Shown here: piece by piece, positions 12,500 through 24,700 of the stretch
How the letters are laid out: every line of letters begins with the position of its first letter
Position numbering within the stretch: position 1 is the first letter of the stretch
Assembly: GCF_933775445.1 (NCBI RefSeq)
Contig: NC_065876.1
Coordinates: forward strand, 682,001-746,000
DNA: 64,000 bases
Direction: 5' to 3'
DNA from: Argentina anserina
Taxonomy: Eukaryota; Streptophyta; Magnoliopsida; Rosales; Rosaceae
Made by a program: the position numbers and the translations under genes
Notes under the pieces: generated by a model
What the model saw: the letters and a program-made list of their open reading frames with translations, nothing else
The model's database searches: none
Told to the model about the DNA's origin: nothing

Positions 12500-12926
12500 T
12501 CTTAACATGAATTGAGAACCTCCCACGTGATTGAGAGAGAGAGACCAAATTTGAAGTCGATATCCTCTGACTTTTCCGTTTGATTGGCGATGATGTAGCA
12601 GATTGACTGCATAATCATCTGACATTTAAATTCAAATTTTAAAATCTCGTGGTTATTATGATATTATGAGGTCAATTTTTTTTATTGACATTTTTTTGCA
12701 CATACACACAAAATAGTTTACATAGTATGCAGCACTACATAATATAATTTCCCCCCGGAACACCACCTAATATTATCATGTAGTATACTCAACTAATTAT
12801 ATTTTTCAATATTGTAGTAAACATGCATGCGATAAAATATATATATATATATATTTAAATATAAGTAACTAATTATATAATAATTTTTCTTCAATATGGC
12901 CTATGGCACGGACAGTACATTACCTT
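12500..12926. other. AT-rich intergenic sequence
   Basis: Upstream of the methyltransferase gene, with a short (AT)n tract near 12838-12854. No gene seen. Confidence 0.4.
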
Positions 12927-13182
12927 CAATTCTTATATTAGTCTTCATATGAATAGCTACAATCTCATATTCCTCTAGGGAGGGGCATATATTTTCAATA
13001 AAACATCGAAATGTCAATGCAATTCTTGTATTAGTCTTCATATGAATAGCTACAATCTCATATTACTCTAGGGAATGTCATATATTTTCAACAAAACATC
13101 AAAAATGTCAATAAATGACTACAATATCATATTCCCCTAGGGAATTGCATATATTTTCAATAAAACATCAAAATGTCAATGT
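12927..13182. repeat. 93-bp tandem repeat, about 2.7 copies
   Basis: Copy 1 runs about 12927-13019, copy 2 about 13020-13110, and a partial copy 3 about 13108-13182. Each carries the core TAGCTACAATCTCATATT or a close variant, a CTAGGG motif, and the TTTTCAATAAAACATC block. The unit's last part matches the interior of the hAT-like element in the FKBP gene, reverse-oriented. Confidence 0.8.
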
Positions 13183-13471
13183 TGGAATTTCAAAACTTGA
13201 CCCAGAACTTAACAACCATGCGCTCTATTAACTGGCTAGATAATTATATATATTATGTTTTTTTATTTTTTGTACTAATATTTATTATTTATCAAATCAT
13301 TAAATTAAATTCAATTGATTTGGTTTTAAATCGGTCAATTTGATCACCTAAACTATTCAAACTGTTTAACTCACTTTCGGTTCGGTTTTCTTCCTTCTCC
13401 AAACTTTATCTTTTCAGTTCGATTAGGTCGTTTTTCTCGTTTAATTCGGTTTATGCCATTGCCCACCCCTA
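13150..13471 (-). mobile_element. Reverse-oriented copy of the hAT-like family also found at 32661
   Basis: Read on the minus strand this begins TAGGGGTGGGCA at 13471 and shows the same landmarks as the element at 32661-33303. These are the CGAACCGAA-like motifs, an AT-rich block containing AATTTAATTTAATGATT, a tRNA-like segment (about 13247-13180), and the CATTTTGATGTTTTATTGAAAA block. The far end is not defined; the 93-bp tandem repeats adjoin it and probably derive from its interior. Confidence 0.65.
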
Positions 13472-14294
13472 GATTTCTTAACAACGGTGTGACTATGCAA
13501 AACAACTTTGTTTGTTCATAACATTTGTTTTTTTTAGTATCATTTTTTGCGTGTGGCAGTATCTTTTGTTGTTGTTGGTAGTAACTTTGTTTGTAATTGG
13601 TAGTAGGTTTGTTTGATAGTGATAGTGATAATGATGATAGTAGCTATAGCTTTGTACGGAAGTAGCTTTGTACGGTAATAACGTTGTTTCTCATTGATAG
13701 TAGTTTTGTTTCTGATTAATAGTAGTTTTAGTAGACATACATAATAGCTTTTGTTTGGCCCAGTAGTAGATTTTATGTGGCTCGGTAGTAGCTTTTGGGA
13801 CATCGTCAGAGATTGCCAGAAAATCTCATCGTAATAGCTTTTACTGTCGACAATAGTACATTTTGGTGCTCGTGACAGTATCTTTCTAACATCTCTAAAT
13901 GCTAAGTGTTATCAAATTATTTATTTTTTATCATATCATAACTCTAACCTCTTAAGTTTTAATCTATAATCTTTAAACTCTAAATTATAAACTTTAAACG
14001 CTATAAAGTTATTTATTTTTTTGATAGCTCTAAACTCTAAATTTTGAATTTTTTTTAAGATTGATTTTTTAAAAAAATTATTTATCCTATCAACGTAAGG
14101 AGACCTATACAAGCAAATATTTTTACTCATTTATAATGGTGTAGCTATGATTACAAATTTATGATAGCCTCTTTAAGCGAATCAAATGTCAATATTTGAT
14201 TTTACAACCGATCTACTAAGAAAGTAACAATTAACAAATTTAACTAAAATGCCATAATAAAATGCTTTACATCACGTTCATTTGTGCCAGGAAT
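13472..14294. other. AT-rich intergenic sequence
   Basis: Low-complexity DNA with repeated GGTAGTA/TAGTAGC motifs around 13550-13870 and CTCTAAA-type motifs around 13940-14050. No gene is recognised. Confidence 0.45.
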
Positions 14295-14690
14295 TTTTCA
14301 GTTTTTCCGGAGAACCACATGACAATGTTTATTAGTATTCCATTTCAATCAACATTTGACACTAACTAAAAAAAATTATATTTAAGCTATTTTATCAAAT
14401 ACTATTTTGGGTTTCTTTCTAAAACCATACACCCTACACTCTAATACCATAATCTCTAAAACCCTACACCCTAAACCCTAAACCATATACTCTAAAACCC
14501 TATACCCTAAACCCTAAACTATAAACCTGAAATTATAGTTCAAAATTATCAATACTCATGAAGGTCATTTCACAAATAATAAAAATATATAAAATTATAA
14601 TTTTAGTGTAATAAATCCATGTGTTAAAATATAACAGGTAATGAGGACCACTAGACATTGTCACGTGGTTCTTTGGGAACACTGATTTTT
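14295..14690. mobile_element. MITE-like element with imperfect terminal inverted repeats
   Basis: The left arm (about 14295-14336) contains AGAACCACATGACAATGT. The right arm (about 14650-14690), read in reverse, contains AGAACCACGTGACAATGT. CAGT precedes both at similar spacing. The interior is non-coding and contains degenerate telomere-like CCCTAAA units. No target duplication could be fixed. Confidence 0.55.
14405..14528. repeat. Degenerate telomere-like CCCTAAA repeats
   Basis: Contains CCCTAAACCCTAAAC twice (near 14468 and 14507) among variants such as CCCTACA, CTCTAAAA and CCCTATA. It sits inside the inverted-repeat element, so it looks like element sequence, not an old chromosome end. 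Confidence 0.7.
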
Positions 14691-15222
14691 TTTCTTCCAT
14701 TTGTGCATGTTTAGAGTGACTTATCGAAGTAGCCAAATAAAAACAACGCACTTAAGTAAAAGTAAGTTAACTTAATACTCATCATTCCCACAAAATACAC
14801 TCAATCTTATAGCTTCATTAAGCTTGTTGGCTGTATTTCCCTTATTACGGAAAGAAATTTAAGAAAGTGAAAACAGAATTTTGGCCCAAATATCATCAGA
14901 ATTGGAAAGCACCCTCAAGTCTAGGATATCCCAAAAACACAAGGATAAGAGTGGAGAAATAGGGTTGGAGTATAAGGCCCGAAATGCAAAGACAATAAAA
15001 TAAAGATTGTCCGGAGATTTTATGAAGTAAAGAAGAAAAGAAACGACAAAGACAGAAGAGGGTAATCAAACTAAGCCAAATTTCAACGGTGGGATTGGAC
15101 CTTCCCCACTCCACGCTCCTCCCCAATCCCATCGAACTCATCATCTTCTCTCCTCTCTCTGAAGAGTCTACTCTGCTCCTCTCCGATCCAGTCCCAGTTC
15201 CAGAGTCCTAAACTTTACCTCC
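14691..15222. other. Upstream region of the HON-type gene
   Basis: AT-rich sequence passing into a C/T-rich stretch from about 15105, probably the 5' leader. No separate gene is seen. Confidence 0.45.
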
Positions 15223-16935
15223 ATGGACCCACCACCTCCTCCCAATCCTTATCCTCAGCCGCCCTTCCCCACCGCCACCGCCATCTCCGCCGTCCCAACT
15301 GCCGTCGAACCCGCGAACTACAATAACAACACCACCCCGGTTGCCCATGTAGCTGCCAACCCCACTCAAGTAGCTGCCCCTACTTTCACCCACCCTCCTT
15401 ATGCTGAGGTACCCACTGAGCTAGCTCGCTCACACATCACTCCCCTCAGCTCTAACCTGTTTTTCTCTTTTTTTTTGTTAATTGTTTTGATTTGTATGGA
15501 TACAGATGATATACGGAGCTATTGCAGCGTTGAAGGAGAGGGACGGGTCGAGCAGGAGAGCTATAGCTAAGTACATCGAGCACCTCTACCCGAGCCTCCC
15601 ACCTACTCACGATTTCTTGTTGACTCAACATCTTAAGCGACTGAAAAACTCTGGTCATCTTGAAATGGTCAAGAAGTCCTACAAGATCCCCGGTCCTCCC
15701 AGATCTGACGCTCCGCCCCCTCCTCTCCCTATCGACTCTGCTCCTCCTCCCTCTGCTGCCTCTCCTGACAAGCCCCGTGGCCGCGGCCGTCCTCCCAAGC
15801 CCAAGCCGGAACTGCAGCAGATTCCGCACCAGTATATTTTGCAGCAACAGATGTTGCAACAACAACAACAGCAGCAGCAGCAGCCGATTCCCATTCCCCA
15901 GCAGCCGATTCCCATTCCTCAGCAGCCGTTTTCAATGTCCATTCCTCAGCAGCCGATTTCAATTTCATTTCCCCAACAGCCGATTTCGATTCCGATTCCT
16001 ATTCCACAAATGCCGATTCCCATTCCACAGCACCCCATTGTCCAGCCCAATTATCAGGCTTTTCCACAGCCCACACTGCCGCAGACCTTGCCCGAGCCCG
16101 TTGCTCAGCAGCAGCCCAATTCTCAGCCCATGCTAGTTTCCCCGGGGCCCGCAGAGGAGCCCAAGAAGCGACCTGGCCGGCCGCGTAAAGCTCCGGCAGC
16201 CCTTGCGATCGTGCAGAACAGCCCAATTGTGTCAGCCAAGAGGGGCAGGGGTCGTCCTCCGGGGTCTAGGATGTCGAAGAAGAGACCAGGGCGTCCTCCT
16301 AAACCCAAGACGGTTTCGAGTGTTTCGGGTCCTAACGGGATTGTGAAGAGGAGGCCAGGACGTCCCTCTAAAGCTGAGCCGAGGACTGTGTTTATTCCAT
16401 ATAATGCTACCAATGTGCCTATAATTGGAGCATTTGATCAAAGCAATGGGCCCAATGTAGTGGTGCCACAACCGGCACCAAGGCCCAGAGGTCGGCCCAA
16501 GAAGGATAAGTCAGCTGCTGCCTCTTCTGGTGTGGCTGGGGTCAGTGGTAAGCCGCGGGGCAGACCGCCTCTGGTTCCCGGGATGGACCGGCCCAAGTTA
16601 AGTAGGAGTGGGAGGCCTGTTGGCAGGCCCAGGAAGGTAGTCCTCTCCTATCTATTTATCTTCCCAAGCTGTTAATTCTCATTGGTTGTGTTCCCATAAT
16701 GTGTGAAGTTTTTTGTTTTGATAAATTACACCTACATGAGGTTAGTGCTAGTTGTATATGAAATTTAGTTAACAGAAAGATTGTTGATGGTTTACGAGGC
16801 ATTAATAATGTATTATGTGGTTGGTGAAATGAACATTAGGCTGGTATTGAACATGACAATAGGAATGTAATGTTTCTGAAGAGAGTAAGCAAAAGAGGAA
16901 GAAATGTAGTAGTCGATAATATCCTGTAGTTTGTG

Positions 16936-16981
<46 letters not shown>

Positions 16982-17594
16982 TATTTTGTTCGATCAAATA
17001 GACAATGAAAGGGACATTTGAAAGTTCATTTTGGTAAGGAGTGTACGTATAATGCTCATGTACAGGTTGAGTTTGACAGTTGTAACCTCAATAATATCCA
17101 AAAATGTCAACATTTATACGTGGTTGTAGGGAAACTTGATATACATCTTTTTGTTTCTTAATTTTTTTTCCTCGTCTTGTGAGAATATTATTGGTCTCCT
17201 GTTGCGTAATTGAAATTTAATGCTATTGTTTTTTTTGTTTTGTTATATGACCGCAGGATGCATCGCTAGCAATAACTGCAGCACCTGATCCATATATAGC
17301 TGAAAACGCAGAATTGAAGAGGAAACTGGAATACTTGGTAAGTGGAGTAATCTGAATATCTATTGCATATGCAGCCTGAATGTTTTGATTATAATGACAG
17401 TGTTGTTTGTGCTATTACTACGTTGTTTGCAGCAATCAAGAGTGGTTCAAGCTGTTGGTGTGCTAAAACCTTTCTTGAATAGTGGAAGCGCAGTTGATGC
17501 TGCTGCTGCAATCCAAGAATTAGAAGGGCTTGCAACCATGGACATCAGTGCCCCGTTAATTATTGCAACTCAGCAGCCGGCACTCCAAAGTTGA
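15223..17594 (+). CDS. Linker-histone (H1/H5) domain protein with AT-hooks, HON4/HON5-like
   Basis: A chromatin protein expected to bind AT-rich DNA and linker DNA in the nucleus. Exons 15223..15408, 15506..16636, 17257..17337 and 17433..17594 join in frame to 519 residues. A Pro-rich N-terminus (1-55) precedes an H15 winged-helix domain (about 58-130) split by intron 1 after PPYAE. A Gln/Pro tract with PIPIPQQP-type repeats follows (about 155-260). Eight GRP-core AT-hooks then lie between about residue 150 and the end of exon 2: GRGRPPKP, KRPGRPRKA, RGRGRPPGS, KRPGRPPKP, RRPGRPSKA, RPRGRPKK, KPRGRPPL and PVGRPRK. The C-terminal exons encode a short leucine-containing helix (AELKRKLEYLQSRVVQAV), possibly for dimerisation. 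The architecture matches plant HON4/HON5-type proteins; the exact orthologue is not certain. Confidence 0.93.
16938..16979. repeat. Compound (TA)n(TG)n microsatellite in an intron
   Basis: A run of TA followed by TG dinucleotides in intron 2 of the HON-type gene. Confidence 0.85.
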
Positions 17595-18426
17595 GAAAGC
17601 CTTTGCTTATGTTATACCTGTTTGTGAGATGAAACACACATATGAGGTAAAACGGGTCTGTAAAGCGAATAGGAGGTTAGCATAACTAACTGTCTTTATT
17701 GGTAGAGATTATGGCCTTGTCCATTTAGTTTGTTGTTTGTGCAATTTTAGAATGACCCACGACTCATTTGTTCCTTGTACGTTATGATTTTTATTCACTT
17801 TGAGAATATTTGATCATCTTTGGTTCAATTTATATGCAAGATCTTACTGTCTGATTGAATAAAATTTCGAGGCCTTTGCTGTTATTAGAATTGTTGGTAG
17901 GCTCTTTTCAGAAAGTTAAAATATTATCTGCAGGGTTAGAATCTTAGAGAGGGTTTACTTTGATTTATCTATTGGTGTAATGAATGCAATATTTCACAGC
18001 ATACTGAGGTGTGCGCGCACACATGCCTAAATGCTTGTGAATGAGATGAAGTGGAGACAATTCGAAACTAAAGAGGAATTTGGTCCAGAATTTTTGGGAG
18101 GTATGGACTTATGCCATTAGTGGAGAAAGTTGGTTTTCCATCTTAATTGGAGAGGGTTATAGGGACAATTGTAGGAGGCACCTAGTTCCAAAACAGATGA
18201 AATGATTTAAGTTTCTTTTCCTGATGCTTCAATTTGACACACACAATGAGGCCATGGTGTTTGCTCGTGTTGAGCATTGGTCTGCGAGTAAATGGTTCCT
18301 CGTTCTAGGTTCTTGTTGCAGGCCGGCTTAAAGATGGTTGTAACATATGAAATAAGCGTATTAGCGCATTCCATTATGAATGTTGTGGAATGAGGATTGC
18401 TCAAGCCGTATATTATTCTAGCTTGA
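17595..18426. other. 3' flank of the HON-type gene
   Basis: Likely 3' UTR for the first 250 bases, then AT-rich sequence up to the LINE remnant. No gene is recognised. Confidence 0.4.
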
Positions 18427-19274
18427 AAGTTTTTTTTTGGTCAAATCGAAACTTCATTAAGAAAAATGGACAGAAGCCCAAGCAAGAGGAAAATACAGAG
18501 TAACATAAGCAACAAGCAGAAAGAAGAAAACTAAACAAACACTCTCCAACCAGACTAACAGAGCGCCAAGTCATTAGGGCGGACCTGGCAGGCCATCGTT
18601 TCTCAACACTCGAGAGAGGGAAGTTGAGAGTGTTTCCACCCACTCCGAAGAGCACAACTCCACCATTGCAAGCTTTGCTGCAGCATCCGTTGAACGGTTA
18701 GTGTCACACGAAATCCAATTTCACAAAACCTCATCAAAATCCAAACTGAGCTGAGCAGTCTTTTTCAAACTGATGACAGACCTCCCGTGAGCACAAGAGT
18801 CATCCTTGAGAGCACCAATCACCTCCAAATAGTCACCTTCCATCACAACCTTCTTTTGATGCATATTTGCCGCCTTTTGGAGCCCAACCAAAGCAGCCAT
18901 AGCCTCAGCTTCCACAACTGAGTTATGAGAACTAACATAGCTTGCTCCAGCTAAACAAGCCCCATTCCCATCCCCAAACCACACTCAGACGGTTTAGCAC
19001 TCCAAGAAGCATCAAAATTAACCTTCACAAATCCAGGAGGAGGCATCCAGTTAACACCCTCTTTCTGCCTCACGAAATCATCCTGCTTGAAAGTTGAAAT
19101 AGATGCATGCTGTTTCTTTATGATACCTGATATGCTGTGAAAGTTTATGAATTTTGTTTGATGGATCTTCATATTAGTTAACAGAAACAGCTCTAGACAA
19201 GTAAGACGATCACAGTAAAACTTGCAATGCCCTAGTAACTCTTCAAAGGGAGGAGTGCCCCTCCTATTGTCCAA
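18427..19274 (-). mobile_element. 3' remnant of a LINE retrotransposon with an RNase H domain
   Basis: On the minus strand the sequence encodes the start of a plant LINE-type RNase H domain (RVT_3 family): WMPPPGFVKVNFDASW followed by ECGLG. The next part, GNGACLAGASYVSSHNSVVEAEAMAAL, is in another frame, so at least one frameshift exists near 18955-18985. Downstream, the sequence continues to an A-rich end at about 18428-18436, as expected for a LINE 3' tail. Reverse transcriptase and endonuclease parts are absent, consistent with 5' truncation. It is a dead fragment. Confidence 0.75.
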
Positions 19275-20799
19275 GAAATTGAAGAGGATTATTCTATGAT
19301 CGGATATCCCATTCAGGGCCTACATTTCTTATTGTCTAATTGATTCCGCTGACCCGTTACAATCTGATATTATTATAGACCTGCATGTAAGCCCGTTTAG
19401 CTGACCGATGGTTTATTTGTTGAAATGGAAAACACGACAGATGATTTCGGAATGTCTCTTAGGACAAGAGAGGGTCAAGTGGTTAACTATGCCAGAAGGA
19501 ATGGAAATGCTCAAAACAAAGATAGATTGGTTAAAACGTGAGTTATTTTTATGTTATTATTATGTACCATTATGCAGTGCACTATGATTTTAACCGGTGA
19601 CCAAGAACTTCTATCATGTATTAGAGAGTCGCATGCTCATAATTTTCATCGGTAAGAAAAAACACACGACGATTTTGATGAAAGCGGTGAAAAATATGAT
19701 CAGAAAAATGTCAAATTATTTTGGTTTTTTGAGCACGACATTTGCCTCTTCTAATTTGCTTCTCTTCTTGCCACTTCCGCCCTTTTTTTGTTACGAAAAA
19801 TGGTGGACTTGTAGTCAACCACTCCGGGATCTAGAGCATATCAAGGTGAAAAGGGCCGCCACTCATTTCTTTTTCGTTTCCTCTTTCGCTATATTCTGGG
19901 GAATTTTCCACGTTAATGGAATGGCAGAGAAAACCAGCTGGTCCTCCACTCCTCCACCTCAACCTCCATATGTATATAAGAGACTGTACATCACGCGCTG
20001 TCTCCTTTCCAGTCACAGTCATTCTGTTGGGAACTCCACTCCGAACTCCTTTTACGACTTTGGATTGGATAATGCGATTAATGCCATAACGACTATCAAT
20101 CCCCACTCTATGGAAGCCGCAATTTGTTCTCCACGCGCCACCAAAGTCCAACCATCAGAATATTAATCTTTGTGTCTTAAACAATGAAAGCAAGCTCCAC
20201 CGCTCCAGCTGCTTTGTGCATTCAAAGCAAATATTGTGAACGAAACAAGACAAGCAAAGCCGCCCATGATTCTAGAACTGATCTTATTGAATAGTAAAAT
20301 ATATTTGATTTTCCAAAATTTTCGGAAATATTATGACAAATACTCATACTTAGTAAAATCAACGTCTTCTCTAATTATTCCAAACACAAAAGTTTTCAAT
20401 TTATACGTTCATAGAATTATCATAGTGTTACATGTGAATTCGATATGATGCGATTTTTTCCCCTGTGATTACAATATGAAAATACAATAACATATGGTGT
20501 ACGTTCTACATTATATGACAAATGCAAGAAATAAAACTTACAACTAATTAACCTAGTTCATATGGTATCTGACTGTCTATAGCTAGCCTTTAAGATCTAA
20601 TCGCACGCAAGCAATTTCTTATTTTTATCAAGCCATCATTTTCTTATATATGTTTCGGTCACTTGAATTCTTTTTTGATCAAATGGTCAATTCAGCAATG
20701 TAGATAATTCTGAAGTGTTTGTCTGCCTCCCTTTTTTTTTTTTCAGATTCCTAACTTAGCGTGCTCTTGGCTTGACTTTTTTTTGGATAATGATCTTGG

Positions 20800-20800
<1 letters not shown>
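19275..20800. other. Intergenic region with a possible orphan promoter
   Basis: Mostly AT-rich. TATGTATATAAGAG near 19970 looks like a TATA box. About 135 bases later an ATG (20108) opens an 18-codon frame ending at 20166. The longer open frame around it has no recognisable domain. No confident gene. Confidence 0.35.

Positions 20801-20830
<30 letters not shown>
20800..20830. repeat. Compound (CA)n(TA)n microsatellite
   Basis: About ten CA units are followed by five TA units in gene-free DNA. Confidence 0.85.
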
Positions 20831-21430
20831 ATGCATAAGAGCTTCTTATAATATATATATATATTTTTTCTAAGTAGTTGAAAATTGAAATATAACAAGT
20901 TTATGAGCGTAATTTTTTGAATTCCATGCATATGCATCACATGAGATGAGGGAAACGTATAATAACAAACAGAGGAAATAAGTAATCATAGTATGATAAA
21001 TGATGCGAATCATTTTGCCTAAGAGGTAGGCAATGCACATGAGTACATGACCAACGAATGACCACTTACATAAATATAGGAAGGTTGCAATTAAAAACCA
21101 CATACCTACACCTTTCATTGACCTATCTTTGCTCGTATATACGTTTCATTAGACAGAGATCGAACATGCATGGCCTTGTCTGATCATTTTATTTGTTTGT
21201 TCTCTCTGTATTCGGATATTGACATCTTTCTATTAAAATTTAAAAACTTGAAGACCTAACCCTAGCTAATATTTTTCCGAAAGTAAACCATAGAATCCAT
21301 AGATCATAGCATATTTGTGTAATAAAGCCAGTAATTAAGTATTGTCTTTGTGCTTAGAGCTTGATCAACGATGCATGCTTGGAGGATTAACGTAATATTT
21401 ATATACGACATGCATGAGAACTATTATAAT
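20831..21430. other. AT-rich intergenic sequence
   Basis: No coding potential, RNA gene or clear repeat was recognised apart from a short TA tract near 20853. Confidence 0.4.
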
Positions 21431-21757
21431 CACTGCGGTCCCTGGGCAAGAGCAAGTAGGCACAGGTTTAGGGTCCAAACAAAAAATAGGGGCATTTTTT
21501 CTTCTTCTAAATTTACCTATAAAGTTTCAATATAAATTAATATATAATTAATTATTAGGTCCAAAATTATGATTTTTTTCCGTCTTTGTAAATCTAATAT
21601 GATATTTAACTCTTAAAATCATAATTTTAGTATGAAAATGATATATTACATTGTATTAGGAATATGAGGGTCTTGAATTTTATTTAATTAGTTAATAATT
21701 TTTTTAATTAATAATTTTTTTTTGTCTAGGGCCTTGATAAACAGAGGGCCGACCCTG
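21431..21757. mobile_element. 327-bp non-autonomous hAT-like element with perfect 8-bp target duplication
   Basis: The right end, AGGGCCGACCCTG, is an inverted partner of the degenerate left end CACTGCGGTCCCTGGG. The flanks carry an identical 8-mer ATTATAAT at 21423-21430 and 21758-21765. An 8-bp duplication is the hallmark of hAT transposition. The interior is AT-rich and non-coding. Confidence 0.72.
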
Positions 21758-21765
21758 ATTATAAT

Positions 21766-24700
21766 GGGGGAGAGATCGCCATTTCTGAACGCAGCAAATT
21801 AAAACGTGTCAAACCAACCTTCTCTGGCTTCATTGTGGATTTTGAAGTATATACATGCAACCCAAATAAACCTAAGAATTTCGGGTCCATATTTTCTAAT
21901 TTATATCTTGGTCACTTTCTATTCGACGGAGATTAATTTATAAAATAGCTTATATATATGTATCTGGACTATAGGACCTGATTTTGGTTGATTTGACGTC
22001 TCCATACCATACAACCATGAATAATTTCGTTGTTAATTTCTGTTAAATGGGTTCAACAAAATCAGGGTTGTATTTTCTCTCGCTCTTTCTTTATTTGAGG
22101 TCGAGATCGAAGCTCTGCATGAACCTCCTTGCTAATTAGGGCATCTGCAATAGGACAAATTGTAAAGGTCTTTATCAAGTTGTGATAACTAGCTTTATGA
22201 TCCTGATCATGTCCAACAGTCCAGCCTTTTTTCTTTCCTCATCCTAAGATGGATAGAGAGAATATACAAAGGTTAACCTAATTTTGGTGACGTACATATT
22301 CAAGAACCAGCTCGGTAATCATTTAGCGATCGACCTGTGAGAACCTTTGAAGTACGTTTGAACAGGAAGAGGCACGTACTTCTTGTAATGTTAAGTCGTT
22401 GTCATTTTAATTAACAACAACAAGGAAATGAAAGAGAAATTCTTGAAGCCAGACTGCTTGTGGATCCAATTAATGACTAGAAACAGATCACACGCATGCG
22501 ATTCCGATTGATTTGGATGTTCGGAACACGATCTTGACACATACATTACGTTTGTAATCAAATTGTTTCAAACGAAGGGTTAAAAGCTGTAAGTTTTGAA
22601 AGTAAACATCGAGTATTCACCATGTTATTCTCGTAGATAATTAATTTTTTTCTCGCCATGCATAAGCTTGTCACGAATTAATGTGAACCGCTCCAGTTTT
22701 CCAGTCCGGATTTTTACATATTCTCACCGGACACCGGTGTTATAGATGTAACATGTATGAGCTAATCACTTACGTCTGTTCAATTGTGGAGGCATCCGAC
22801 GAGCTAGCTATATATGACTCATTGACTCCGAACTCTTCCTTTTATGCTTAATGGTCAACTGTATTACGAAGATGGTGTATATAGAATAAAAAATTAGATC
22901 TGTTTATCAACTAGATTCGAGGACTGTCCTCGATCAGCAAATAAGCATATTAGCACGAAACTTGTGGGAAGAATATAAAACTTGGAAATATGAAGAAACA
23001 GGGCGCCCTGACTTGGAAAATTATTTGGGGGGGGGGGGGGGGGGAAGAAATATGTTTACAATTCTACATAGGGTGGAGGCCTGGAGGGTTTAGATCGCTG
23101 CTGGACCAGAACATGACCCATATCTTGGTTCTGGCAAATACTGAATCCATGATAAAACTCCCCATGCCGTTATCTGATCAAACTGACTCTAAGAAATGTC
23201 AGATCGAGTATTTGCGCTAGAAGCTTGTTTTATAAGTGAAAGGCTATGAGTTCGACTGATTATAGCGAAACATAAAAAATTAGTATATATTCATATCATC
23301 CTAATGCCCCATTCTCCACTCCAATGAGGTCACAATTTCAAATACAACAAATTAAGCTTAGTTTCTCTATGAGACCTATTGACCCCCAATTATACAATAA
23401 CAAAATTGAGATTGTTGGAAAATTATTGTGAAAAGAATAAACAAGGATAAGGAGGTTGCAGGTTGATCACATTTATAAGAAAAGGAACTTCTTGAAGAAG
23501 AAAGAAAGAAATATAGGGGATTCTAGAATAGTGCAGAAGCCACTGTAATTTGCAGCCGTTGAATACTTAAAGGCCGGGTTCGTCTGGTGTACACCATACA
23601 ACATGTGCTTAATGGCTGGCAAGGGCTGTCATTTTCTGTACGCAGTGGTGGTGGTGTGTTTGTGCGGTTGGATGATACGGCGTATAACATACAGCCGCGT
23701 ATGATAGATTTTTCCTTAAAGGCCGGCTACTACTACAACATAAGAATGTTGTTGTTGCTCAATAACGCATTGAGAGGTTAAATTCGTTGTGTGCCAGTTT
23801 CAGCGGGTTTTTGTCGTCTAGTTACAAAAACAACGGTTTGTGATAAACGGAAAGCAACAATATTTTCTTGAAATAGCAAGACTTGAAGATTCTAAATTCT
23901 TTACCTTCTGCTAGATATTTTTACTCTTGACCACAAATCTCCAATTGATGCCAGCACCCTTTTTGGTTTCTGGGATTTCACTGAGATTGAAGGACTGAGT
24001 AGAGTTTAGTACAGGGAAGATTTTTCTTTTGGTAATGAAAAAAAAAAAATCTTCCCAGTAAAGAGAAGTGTGTTGGTGACTTGTGACTGTTGTGAGACTG
24101 TGAGCCAGTGATCGGTTAGCTGTGTGTGTGTTTGTGTTTCCCACCAATTTTTAACCCCTGTTTTTTTATGGGACTGAATTCCTGTAAAGGCTCTCTCCCT
24201 ATTTGCTCCCAAATCAAACAAGTGGGTCCTTCTTTGGAGAGGTCCTCTCTCTCTCTCTCTCCCACTTGCTGGTCTTTGCTGTCTCTTCTTTTACCTGCCC
24301 TCTCTTAATTTTCTTTCATTTTTTTGTTCAAATTGTACCAATTGCTCACACCCTTGTCTGGTTTCCTTGTTGCTGAATACCAAGTAAGATCCATTCATTC
24401 ATCTGAGAAGTTTGTGTGCTGTGTTTTGTGATTGCTGTGGTTATTGAAGGCAGTAGGGATCAAAGTTTTTATCTTTGATATACAGTTGTGAAGTGTTTTG
24501 CTATTTTGGGCATGTTTTGGTTGTGGGACTAAACCCCAATAGTGGGATTGTTCCAATTTGAGCTATCTGGATGTCCTTGATGTTGTTAAAGCTTTACTGG
24601 GTTTTGCTTGGAGTGGTGGTTTATGCTTTTGGAGATGATGGGTCTGTTTCTGGGGGTCAGTTGTGGGGTTTAAACCCTTTAAAGGTGTGTTGAGGGTTCA

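Noticed and set aside
12927..13182. CRISPR-like array (regular repeats).
   Set aside because: Repeats are contiguous 93-bp units with no unique spacers, in a plant nuclear genome.
14405..14528. Relic of a chromosome end or fusion point.
   Set aside because: The units are degenerate, short, and lie within an inverted-repeat element, which explains them better.
15660..16471. Ser/Phe-rich plus-strand and Cys/Gly-rich minus-strand frames over the HON-type exon 2.
   Set aside because: Shadows of the repetitive Pro/Gln and AT-hook coding sequence.
19597..20166. A 189-codon plus-strand open frame.
   Set aside because: No domain, poor composition and no start context. The TATA-like motif sits inside it, which argues against translation across that point.
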